From assembly GCA_030068145.1 (NCBI GenBank), contig JAPJBO010000364.1, forward strand, positions 1 through 64,000: a DNA stretch of 64,000 nt, in the 5' to 3' direction. The first letter of the stretch is position 1, and every line of letters begins with the position of its first letter. Positions 1 through 12,800 of the stretch are shown one piece after another. Source of the DNA: Diplonema papillatum (lineage: Eukaryota > Euglenozoa > Diplonemea > Diplonemida > Diplonemidae). Below the pieces are notes generated by a model. It ran no database searches, was not told the origin of the DNA, and saw only the letters and a list, made by a program, of their open reading frames with translations. The position numbers were made by a program, and so were the translations under genes.

Positions 1-862
<862 letters not shown>

Positions 863-3800
863 TCATTTTTGGTCCCTCACGCACAGGACATGAGCTGACC
901 TCGTCAGCACTGGCCAATTGACCTTGCGCACTCTCTGTGGACGATCCGTGCTGACGATGTGGGCCGAGCCCCCGACAAACCTGGCCAACACCCACTGGGC
1001 CCTCGGGTTCTTCGGCCCTACTATGGCGGCGGTGCCTTCCTGGTACTCGAGCTCCGCTCCATCCGTGAGCTCGAGACCTAGCAAATCTCGCGCTGCTTTT
1101 CGGAGGGTGTTGACCGTGAACCACCCCTCCTCCTGCGGTTTTTCTGCCAGGGCTTGGATGTCGTGCTCCCGGGCTGTTGTGTAGAGCCACGTCTGGATTC
1201 GGAACAAGTCGATAAAGTTCGCCCTGTCTCTCTGCCACTCATCCGCCAGCCAGTTCAGGGCTGCCCATCCGCTCTCCCCTCCTCTGTTGCCCTCTGCTGG
1301 CTGCGTGTGGAGACTCCTTGGGAACCGGGTACCAACTGACTCTGGGACTTTGACTCTGCGCCACTCATCCGGGTGTCTATGGGGGTCTTTGGCGAGTTTT
1401 GCGACTGCGTGGGCGGTGAGGGCTTCCTCTTCTTCCAGAGCCTTTGCACGGCGGAAGGCCAAGCCTTCTTCTCTGTCTATGTCCATCTCCTCGGTCGTGC
1501 TGGGGGGAGCTACTTCTTCATCCTCTGTAAGGTCGATGACTTCCCACGTGCCCTCCGGTCCTCTTGCTCTCTTCGGTACCCCCCGGATTCGACTTGGGAG
1601 TGTGCCTTCTCCTTCAGCAGTGTCTCCCCGGTCCGAGCTCCTTTTCCTCCGCCTGTTGAAAACTGCTCCTCCTTCTGCGTCTATGTCGGGCACTCCCTCA
1701 GCTGGGGTCAACCCCCTTGCTGCCGTACTCTGAGGCTCTGAGGTGTCCAGCCCTGCCGCAGCTTCTTCAGGCTCGGTGTCCGGAACAGGGGCCCGGGGGG
1801 TATCAGGGGGGGACTCATGAAAGGCCTGCCCGTCCGCCTTCTCCTCCGATCCAGTTCCCCTCGACTTTGTGGCTATCCGTGGACCTGTCGACAGGGAGTT
1901 GGGCTCGCCCGACTCCGAGCTCAGTGAATCCCTTTCGATGTCCCCGGCTGCCTCGGCTTCGTGCCTCCTGCCTTGTGAGGCTCTGTCTGCCACCCTTCTC
2001 CTCGTTGCCTCCACGAACCTCGCGAGGAGTTCCTCCGGGCTTGGCCCCTTGACTCCGGGCCTGTTGCCAGCCGGCTCGGGCCCATCCACCGTCGACGGCG
2101 TGCCATCTCTCCTCTCTGTGTCCTTCGAGGTCTCGGGCTGCTCAGGGGCCGGCTGGTATACTAAAAGAAAGGTGTCCGTCCCCTCGAACCTCGGCACGGA
2201 CGAAAAACTGGCATGCTCACCATCAAGAATCGTCCACCTCTGCTCCCTCTCGGCGTGTTCGTTGTACGCGTGCACCCTGTAATGGCCCGCGTTGTTCCCC
2301 CCTGTGTGCGATACCACCGCTGTGAGTTCCAGCTGTCTGCCCAGGCCTGGCAAAGTTATTGTGGTATCTGTGGGCACTGCTCTCCTGTCTGTGCAGTCGA
2401 AAGGGCGCGCCCTTTGTAGCTGAATGATCACCGCTGTGCCGGCCTGGCTAAAGGAGGGCTTAGTCTGGGTCTGCCCCCTGACCCCGCAGTTCTCGCATCT
2501 GTAGTCCGCCCCTGCCGAGGACCACGCGAAAGCTTCGTCGAGACACCTCTGCACCGAGCCAGCTCCTACGGGGAGGATGGTTATGTCCAGGTCCTCTTGA
2601 GCCATGTGGCCATACTGGCACTTCCCACACTTAACTTCGACCGAGTACCTGTGACGCAGGCCTGCAATTCGGTCCGCCCAATTGGAGCTGCAGGCTCGGT
2701 GAGCCGTGTTCTCTTCTAGGATCGCTGAGGCCACTGTCCGCAGGACCTCTCCCACGTCGTGTTGTCGACCGTCACCGAATGGGCCTCTGATTTTCGCCAG
2801 TACAGACCGCAGCACCGCCTCTGAACGGCCGCCTGTCACCCACTTGTGGACCTCTGCAGTTAGTTCTCCCTTCTCGTGTGTGCCGCACTGCTGGAAGATG
2901 GCTATCTGCTGCGCCATGTTGGTGACCGCAAAAAGGTTCAACGCCGCCTGCAGGTAGCACGAGTTCGTGGTCTTGATGCCTGATCGGCCCTTTGCACCCG
3001 GTTTTGCGATCGTCTTATCTCCGAGCCGGTGAGGGTCTCCAACTTCCTCCGAGCTTGGCAGCTCAGAGTCGAGAGCGGCCAGGGATTCTTTCCTCACGCG
3101 GTTCCGCCCCGTTCCTGGGAGGTCGGCAATGTTGCTCGCTTTGTGTGAAGCCAAGCCGGCACCCGGGGTTCTGGGATTTTCGCTTGCTGTCTCGCCTGTC
3201 GTGCTTTGCGGGGACTTCCTGCTCGTCCGTGGATTGTCTGCTTCTGCCTCCTCGGTTGCAGCCGCTTCCCCCTTTGCCATCCCCTTCTCAGCTGCCATGT
3301 GTGGTTGATTTGCGGCGCTGGGGAGGGAGTGTGCTGGGGGGGTCACGGTTTCATGTTCTTGGACGGGGACGCATTCTGGCCGTTCCACCTCCAACAGGGT
3401 TCGCATGATGTCCACAGTTTCCTGGGAGCTGCTGGGGGTGCCTCCTTTTTCCGACCCTCCGGTCCCTGGGTGCCGTATGCCTTCGTCCGGTTCTGGCGAC
3501 CATGACTGGCCTTGGGGGTCGTGTGGCAGTCCTGTCGAATCGCGCGTGTATGAACGAATCTGCCTCTCTTCTGTTGTGCCCTCTGTTTTCGATCGGCCCG
3601 TTCTCCCTCCTCCTGCGACTGCTCCCGTCTTTTGCTGTGGTGCTTCGCCTCCCACTTGCGCTTCTGTCCCTGTCTTTTCCGCCTCGGGTGTCGCTCCCAT
3701 CAACATTCCCCTTCCAGCTGCCATGTGTGGTTGTTTAGCGGCGCTTGGAGGATGGGGTGTTGGGGAGACCTTGGGCACGGGCTTCAAGCTGGAGGAGCAG

Positions 3801-6800
3801 TCACGCCCTTCCCCTTCGAACGGGGCTTGCATCAGTGTCACTGTGTCCTGGGAGCTGGAGGAATAGCCTGTGCCTCTGGCTTCCAGGTGTCGCGCAACTC
3901 TGTCGGCAGCCGTATCCGATGGCCGATTGAATTGGTGGAGTGTTGCTGCACCGTCTGGCTCCCCGGCTTTAAGAGAGACATGCGGACCCGAGCCTTCCGC
4001 TGTTCGGGCGCCTGTTGGTGGGAGGGTCGCTGATCGGGTGTCCCCTGCTGCCATGTGTGGTGTGTTGTTGGCGCCGGTGAGTCCGTCAGAGACTGGAGTG
4101 TGTCGCTCAGTGTCTGGAGTGTGTGACAGAGAAGGCCGGGGGGGCGGGATGTCGTCCGGTGTCTCGAAGACCTCTGCTTGCATAGCTTTCAGTACCTCTT
4201 CTGCCGACCATCCCTCGACTGCTTTCCCGACCCCTACCCGGGTTTGCAGATGTGCGTCCTCTAGCCTTGGCCGGCCCACTTTGCCCCGCCCCTCGTTTTC
4301 GGACCGTGCCTCTGGGCTGGGAGTCCGCCCTGTCTGCCCGAGCGGCCGGGGGCTTCGATCGCCTCCAGGCGTGCCTGGGACGTTGTCTGCTGTCGATTTC
4401 TGCATCGACGGCTGCTCTCCCGCTGCTGTGTCACTCCCGGGCCCCTGACGGGCAGCCGGTGGCATTTGCTCTCCCGCCGCATCCTTTGGTGGTATCGCTG
4501 TTGCCTGGGCGGCTGTCGGAGGAGCGGCCTTAGCTGGAGCTGTCGGGGAGGCGGGGGGGGCGACGGGGCCCCCGGCCGCTCTCGCCGGCGACACCGCTTG
4601 CAAGTACTGCGTCACCGACATTGTGCGCTTTTCCTCCTGAATGAAGCTCCGGGGCGGATCTGATGGAGTTGGGAGGGCGTCGCTCCCCCGCTGTGCTGTG
4701 CTTTCCCGGCTTTTTGCCCACCTCTCCGCTCTTCTTCTCCGCATCGGCATGCTTTTGATCTGCTGAAGCTTCTTGAGGTATCTTCCGGGGTCACCCCTTC
4801 GCTGGACTGCCTGTCCTTCCCCGGAAGACTCGCCCTCGGTCTCATCTGTTGCCATCGGAACGGGTGGGGGGTCGGCATGCCCCTGGCTGCTTGGCCTCCC
4901 TTGGAGGGTGTGGCCTCTCGGCGCTGTGGGGCCTTCCTTCCCGACCGTGGTGGCTTCCTGACCTTGTGTCCCCTGGTGCGTGTCTCCCACAGGAGGCTCG
5001 GCCCTGGGTGGTGAAGCCAGCGGAGCCTTCGGTCTCTCTGTGGCACCTGCGTGGCCCCCCTCCGTTTCTGCAGGGGCTGTTAATGCCTCGGCCGGGGCGC
5101 CTTGGCCCTGCCCCCTCATGTGAGAGTCATCCGTTGTTGGGGCCCCTGTACCGAGGGAGGGGGCGAGCTCAGCCTGAGCAGTGCTGTCGGCGAGTCCTTC
5201 TCCCGGTGATGCGGGGGCTGCTGTCGATCTTGGCGAGGCGTCCTGACTCTGCCCCCTCATGTGTGTGTCCCCCGACAGCGAGAGTTCGGACATGAGGGGA
5301 GGATCGGGCGGCATCTCTCTCTCTGTGCGGTTGGGGTGCACCCATTCCGGTGCGTCGCGTACTGCTGAGGCGTCTGCCGGGGCGTCATGGACCTTTGTAC
5401 CATGTGTGGCCTTCGACCCTTCTTCATCCATGCCTGTCGATCGCGGTGTTGGTGTCGGTGATGCTGGATCTGGCGGCGGCCAAATCGGGGGCAGTGTCCG
5501 TCCTGTCCCCTGACCAGACCTACTCGTCTTTCTCTCCGCGTCTTCCCTGGCTTTCTGCTGAACCGCCTTGCCCAGGGCCTCACACTCCTCTTGCCAAATC
5601 TCCACATCCAGCGAAACGTACTCCACTGGCTTTTCCCTGATGTTTCCGGGTTCCACTCCGATGGAGTTCCTGTCTGTTATTGTCCCTCTGCGGATCGCTG
5701 CCCTGGCTGCCCCTTTGACCACCTGTATGGAGATCCTTTCTGCGTAGTCGCGGAAAACCTCTGCTTTGTTTCTCCTGGCCCGGTCAGCTGCTTCGGCAGC
5801 CACTCTCCAGAGGAAGCTCCGGGCCTCTGCTCCGAAGCCGCCCATGGACTCGAGGGCAAACGCCGTGAAGCGCCGGTTGTTCTTCTGCAGCTCCTCCGCG
5901 TACTTTGTGTACTTGGTCGCCTCCCCCTTCCTGGCCGCGTACCCTTGTGAGATTGCCGCTTCCTGGCAGATGGATGCGCTTTGGGGATTGACGATTGTGA
6001 CGTCGATGGATCTGGGGCGCCGCTCGTTCACTCCTCGCGGGAGGGAAACGTCCCCCGGGATTATCCCTGGCTTTGTGCCCACTGTGCCCTTCTCCTCCTT
6101 CTTCGGCTCCAGGGCCGCGTCCAAGCACGCCATGTACAGCTCGTCCCTCACCGCATGATGCTTTGCTGTCCAGTCCCCACCGTGGCGGCAGCTCAACGCA
6201 TGGTGGCCGAGCCTGTCAAGGCCGTCTTTTTTGCACACCTCGCATGTCTGGCCCGCCTCAAATACCGCCGAGCCCAGCCACATCTTGACTGCTACTTCGA
6301 ACTCTTGAGGCTCCATGTCCTTTCCTGTGTAGGGGACGGCCGTCAGCCACGAGCCGGCATGCGGGAGGGTAATCGTCAGGAGGCGTGCTTTCTCCCTTGG
6401 GTTGTCATCCACGTCCTTCCTGAGTTCCCTCAGCTGCCTCTCCTCAATAGCGGCTGACAGAAGGCGCTGGACGAGGACTCCTCTCGGGCCCTCCGGGCTA
6501 ACATCGTCGCTGCCGACTGCCTCGTTAAATGACTTGGCCGCTTTCCTCCAAGCCCTCGCCTCGACCCGATATCGGTGGTCCAACTTCTTCGCCAGCTCCT
6601 CCCAAGCTGAGATCGACGCCAGCGTCGCTGCCGCATGGTGTTCTGCGGTGCTCCTGAGCCCCAACCCGCCATACCGAATTGCCAGCTTGGCCTGCGACCA
6701 AGCCTGAGCTGACAATCTGCTGCTGCTTATCGCTTGCATTGCGTCGTGGACCATGTCGTCGAACCGGCGGAGTTCTTGTCTGACCTTCCTTCCCGGGACG

Positions 6801-9800
6801 GCCCGCATGTAGTACACCATCTTTCCGTATGAGGTGCAGTATCGCAGCAGCAGGTATGCCGCTTGCTTGTCATCCATCAGCTTGAGCATCCTGAAGGTCT
6901 CCCGGAGCTTGTCGACCTTTGCCTTCAAGAACTCTGCGCAGAATGCGTCGTTTCCTATTGGTGCTCCCAGGAAGCTAAAGTTCGGGCCCACCAAGACTAC
7001 TGTGTCCTTCGGGAACCCCCATGCCTCGGGCCTGCGGTCTAGGGATGCATCCAGGAGGATAAGCTCGCACTTTCCGCGGTTTACCTCGAGGCCAATCTTG
7101 GCGCACTCCCTCTCGAACAACTCGAGTGCTCGCATCACTTCGTCCTTGTTCCCCGCCAGGAACCCGTCGTCCAGGTAAAACAGACTCATGTCTAACCCTG
7201 TTTCCGCTCGGACCTTTCTGACAATGGGGGCAATCGCTAGGGAGAAGAGTAGAGGACCCATGGGGTCGCCTTGTTGAGCCCCCTCTTCCGATGACATGAT
7301 TTTTCCCCTCATGTACAAGTTGGACTTCCCTGCGTAGCACCACTTCACCCACGGCAGGAGTTCGGGGAACGCTGACTTCGTCTCCCTCAGGATGGCCGAT
7401 CTGTGGACGGAATTAAACGCGTTTTTGAGGTCCACTTTGATCATGACTTTGTTTGACTTGCCTTCGTTGCGGAACGCGTAGCTTCTGACAACCTGGACGG
7501 CTGCCTCCAGGCCTCCGGGCACCGCTACGCCCACTTGGTTGTCTTTGACCAGGTATTCCTCGGCCTCGGACTTAACGGCGGCGCACGCGCTTTTTGATGC
7601 GAGCCTCCTCCACACTTCCCCTACCGCGATCGGTCTGACGTCTTTTTCCTTCTTCCTTAGCGCGATGAGGGTAGCCCCCGCCATGTCGCCTCTCGCCAGC
7701 TCAGGGCCCCTCCCCGACAGGAGCAGGTTAACGAACTCCGTCGTGGCTGCTATGGCTCCCTCGACGTCGGGAGCTTCCACCGCGTCCCGTATGTACTGGG
7801 CCTTGAAGGCCGACGGGCCGGCTCCCGAGCCTCGAGGGAATCCTCTGATGCACCGAAGAACGTTTTCTGGTGTCACCTCCAGGGCCTCTTCGGTCTCCCC
7901 GTAGTCCACCTGGTCGTATGCGGCCGCCGCTTTTGGGTGTTTGGACTCGAGGGCCTTCCAGGTTTCCTCGTTGTCCTCCGCCAGTCCCTTTGCCGTAAGG
8001 GCCTTGTTGCCCTGGGAGTATCTTCCCAACTTGGCCAGCACCGTTGCCCTGGCCAGCCTTTCGTCTTCTACCTCTTGCAACTCTCTTTCCTTCTTCTTGT
8101 GGGGCGAGTTGCGCACCGATTCCACCGCTTCGCTCCAGAGAAACCCGTATTCCCCTTCGTTCCATGCCTGCAGCCTGCTCTTCACATCATTCGCGTGCCT
8201 TTTGTGATTCCTCTTGCCTCCGGCTCCTGGCGCCTTCCGCAAGCACGCCTTAGGCAGCATGTACAACAGCCTGTACGAGCTCTCGTCGTTCTTGTCGACT
8301 GCTCGACGGAGTGTTCGCACATAAGTCTCTGCCCAAAGTCGTTGCACTGGGCGCGGGACTTTGTCGAACATCCTGACCCTTAGCTGGGCAATCTCCTTCC
8401 ACTGGGGGAGGCTCCCCTTGGGGTCGAGCAGCAGAGGCCTCTCCGGATCCTCTCCTGGCCGTTCCAGCTTCTTCCTGCAATCGGCGTGCGTCTCCTGACT
8501 GTACAGGACCACGTCCCCACACACTGAGCAGCCTCTCAGGCCGAGCTGTCGCAGATACGACTCCGGCACTGGGATGGTTTTCCTGTGGCTATTGATGTGG
8601 CCCTTCAAAGCCTCAAACGAGGAGAAAGGTTGACCGGGGATCCTGCCTTCGGGCTTTTGCGATCGAGAGCAGCCCCTCATGGGGCAGAAAAACTTAGATC
8701 CCTCTCTAAGACCCATGATGGAGTAGGATGCCTTCGTCAGTTCAGGGCAAACCCACCACCTAATGTCGTCGGCCCCCGTGGTGCCTTCGATGGTCGGGGC
8801 TGTAGCCGGGCTGCCCCGTAGCCTGCCCACCACCGCCTTCGTGGCCATCTTCCACAGTTTCTCCTTCCCGTCCGAGTCGATCCGCACTTTCTCATAGTGG
8901 CCGTTCCCGAAGGCCACCACCAAGACGCGCCGGGGGTCGTTGGTCTCCTTCCCAATCCGTATGACCGGGATGTCTCCTCCACGTATCACCAGGATGCAAA
9001 CCGCCCACATCTCCGAGATGGCCTGCAACGTGAGCATGTCCATCCACTTCTTGCTGGACTCTACCTCCAGGGCGAAGGCCCTAGCCTCTTCCGGTGAAGC
9101 GAGAATTCGGGTGTACGTGTCGAAGTCTTGGCGTATGTGTGCTCCTACCTCCTTCCTCAGGCCGTTGGCGTCCTCCACTTTGAGGCGAGCGTAGTTTATC
9201 GCCCGGTACCCGCAGTCCCCGCCTGCCCCACTTGTATCCAGGATCTTCGCCCCCACCTGCTTGGCGATCCTGCCCCTCTGCGATCTCCGGTCCGCCTCCA
9301 GTATGTCGTCGGGTTGGTGATGGGGGTCGTCAGCCACTGACAGGAGCTTACCCGAGCACGACGCGTGCCGGGTTTCGCCTCTCGACGCGTCCACTACTAG
9401 GCCGCAGTGCTGGCATCTCCTGTAGCGATTCTCCTCGATCGCCTTCAGCACGGCCTTCTTGGCCTTTGCCTCCCCCCAAACGGCCGTGAGGTGCTCTGAC
9501 AGATGGCCTGTCATGAACGTTCGCTTCCCCTTTTCCGTGCAGCCGTTCACTGGGCACGGCTTGGGGCCCTGGTCCTTGGGAGGCTCCGCTCCCCCGGCCA
9601 ATTCGTGTGGTCCCAGGAGGACCGGGGCTCCGCATGTGATCGGTACGGTCGGAGTCTTCGTCCTGAGAGCGCCTCTCTCCCGTCTCCGTCTCCTCTGTCT
9701 CTGGTCGGCTGTGTCTGCGGGCGTGGCCTCTCGCCTCCGGAGCCTGAGCAGTGCTGACGTCGTGGCGACCAGTGATGCCCACTGGAGCCTTTGCGCCATG

Positions 9801-12800
9801 TGCGGCCACGTCTGCAGGCCCATTTCTGCTACCTCTACTGCCTGCCGTCGGCTGGGCAGCGGACCCCCGAAACACGTCGACGAGCTGGGCCGGAGTAGGG
9901 ACTGCGTAGTGGTATCCATCGTGAAATGTGGCGCTTCCCGTTCTTGGACTTGCGCGCGACTCCCAGTCCTTTCCACCAGTGTTGCCAGCGCTACGCCTGC
10001 GACTGCTATTGCTACCCACCTCAGCAGGGACGGGCCGGCCTTCCAGCTGTTTCCCCTGTTAAAGCCGCGCGGGCGGGAGCTTTGAAATCGAGGGGGTGCC
10101 CGTGCGTCTGGGTGCCTCGGGGTCGTTCTGTCCACGGGCTGATGGGGCTCACGTCGCTTTGGTTTCAGGGCGGACACGGCGAGTGCGGAGAATGCTAGAG
10201 CTGTCGCCCCTGCTTGCAGGTGGGGGATGCCTAGGGTCGTTGTTCTCGCCCTACTGTGTCGGACAGCCAGAAACCAAAATGATCCGCTCAGCAAAAAAGC
10301 TCCTCCCACCACTGCAGCAAGCTCCGCCCGGCTTCCAGAAAGCCATTTCCCAGGCCCCGGGATCGTGGGTGTTTGGGGCTGAGGGTCTCGGGGGGGGCGC
10401 TGTTGGGGGGAGCGGGCATCGCCCTGTCTGGGCAGGTGGGACGGCCAAAGGGGGTGATCGGGAGAGGTGCTACTCGGGCCGGCTTTCTTACCTCGAACCC
10501 ACTGGAGGAACCTGGCTCCGGCCGTGACCGCTGGCGCGGCCGCCGATGCCCAGGGAAGTGACCCCGGTTTCTTCTCTACTGATCTGACCGACCGTGCCGC
10601 GCGCTGCGCCTCGCCGGTGCCCCACGCCGTCCCCCCCCGCCCCACTGGCGGTCCGCGGAACTTTCCCCCCCCTGAAACTGTACTGGGAGGGGCGGGATGC
10701 ACTGGGGACGGGGACTTGCGGGGGGTTGCCTTTTGCGTGGGGGGCGTGTGCCCGGGCTCTCTGTGCCCCGGGGTCGCTCTTTCAACCGGCTGACCGGGTT
10801 CGCGTCGTTTTGGTTTCAGGGCGGCCAGGGCCAACGCTGAGAGCGCTAGAGCTGTCGCCCCCGTTTGCACGTAGGGGACGCCTAGGGCTGTTGTCCCTGC
10901 CCAACCATGCCGGACCGCCAGAAACCAAAGCGACCCGCCCAGCACCGAAGCACCACCCACCACTGCGGCGAGCTCCACGAGCATCGCGGCCGCCACGGCC
11001 ATCCACGCTAGGAGCCCCCCGACTCCCCTCCCCAACCAGGATTGGGGGGGGGCGGGGGGTGCAGGGCGAGGCCATAAAAACCGCGCCGAGACCGGGGTCT
11101 CTTCGTCCTCCTCGGGCGGGGCGGGCCTGCGGAGGCCTTCCCGTCTCTTCTTGTGGGGACGGGTCTTTCTCCTTCCACCCTCCCTCCTCCTTTTGTTTCT
11201 CGCCCACCACCTCCCCTTCGTGGTGGGCGGGTCCCCCTCGTCCTCCTTTCGGGGGGCCGGGCTGGGGCTGCGGGGCTGCTGCCCTTCCTCCTCCCTCCTT
11301 TTGGCCCGGGCCTCCCGTCGGCGCCCCGCTTTTACCCTCCTTTCTTCTTTGCTAGGGGTGGGCCTCAGTTTCTTCGGGCGGGGCTTGGGCGGGTAGGTGG
11401 GGAGCGGGCTCCGGCGTCTGTCCCCTCCTTTTGTGCCCCCCGTCTTTGGCAGTCGTGCCGGCCTGCCCCGGGCGAGGGGGGCATCCCCTGGGACCCACTC
11501 CGGCCCCCACTCCTGTGGTGGGGGAGGGGGGGGGACTCTTCCGGGGGGCGCTGGCGGGGGACTGGGCCCCACTAGCCTTACCCCCCTCCGGTTGGAATCT
11601 CGGAGGGGAATCCAGCCTTGGGCGGGGCTCTCGAAGACGTGTGTGTACACGTCCTCCCACCTCCACGGGCGGGCTTCCCGGGGCTGGGGCGCAAGGGATG
11701 CTGGGGGTGCCCTCGGGGGGGCGTCCCAGTCCCGTTCTTCTCTCTGGGGGGGGCGGCCCTGATCCCGCTCTGCGTCCGTCGCACCTCCCTGGTCGTGCTC
11801 CTCCTCTTCGTTTCTCCCCGGCTTGCCTGGCAGGAGACCTTGAGCCCGGTCGGTGGGGCGTTTCGTCCGAGGAGCTCCGACCGAGGGGTGCGACGGGGCA
11901 TCGGCCGAGGGCTGGGGGGGATCGTGGGAGAGTGATCGGGCCCCCCCGCGCACCGACCTGTAGGTCAGCGAGACCCGGGGCTGTGTGACGTCGGCGGGAC
12001 GAATCCCGTGCGTCCACAGGCACCTGGCCTCGCCTTCCATGTGGCACAGGGTGCCGACTGGCAGGGGGGTCCTTACCTTCCGTCCCCCCTTCTCCCACTC
12101 CATGACCGTGTCACTTAAGAGCGACACGGTCGCGACCGTCGGACCCAGCGCCCGCTGGTCCGTGTGGGGGGCGATTCCCACCCCTCTCCCGTACCGGTTG
12201 ACCAGCAACTGGTCCGGTACCCACCCCAGGCGGACTCGAATGAGATCCGCCATTTCTTTAAGGGGCCCTTCGGGGATCCCCTCTTCCAGCTTGAGCGGGA
12301 GTCCGCCCTGTCGGAAGGCGAACCCCCATTGCTGGGTCTCCCTGCCCCCCAGCCTCCTCCACGGGGCTCTCGGCCCGAGCTCGGGTACCCGGCTGAGCCT
12401 CTCCAGAAGGCCCTGAGGGACCGACTGGAAGCTGAGCCCGGGTATGGGTCCCTCGGGCATGGTGGGAGGGGAAAGGACTAAAGAAAAAACAAAAACAAAA
12501 AAAGAAAACACCGGCCCTCGGGGTATGATCCCGGACGACTGCTGGCCAGGTGCGGGCGGGGGGGAAAAAGAGAAGCAGCTGCCGTTGTTGCTGCGGCTGC
12601 TGGTGCCGCTGCTGCGGGTGCTGGGGCTGCTGCCGTTGAGGCAGTTACTGCTTCTGCTGTTGTGGCTGCGGCTGCTGGGGCTGGGGCTGCCGCTGTAGGG
12701 GCCTTTGCCGTTGCTGCTGTTGTGGCTGCTGGATCTGGGGCTGCTGTTGCTGCGGCAGGTGCTGCTGCTGGTGCTCGTGTTGCCGCCGCTGTCGGGGCCG

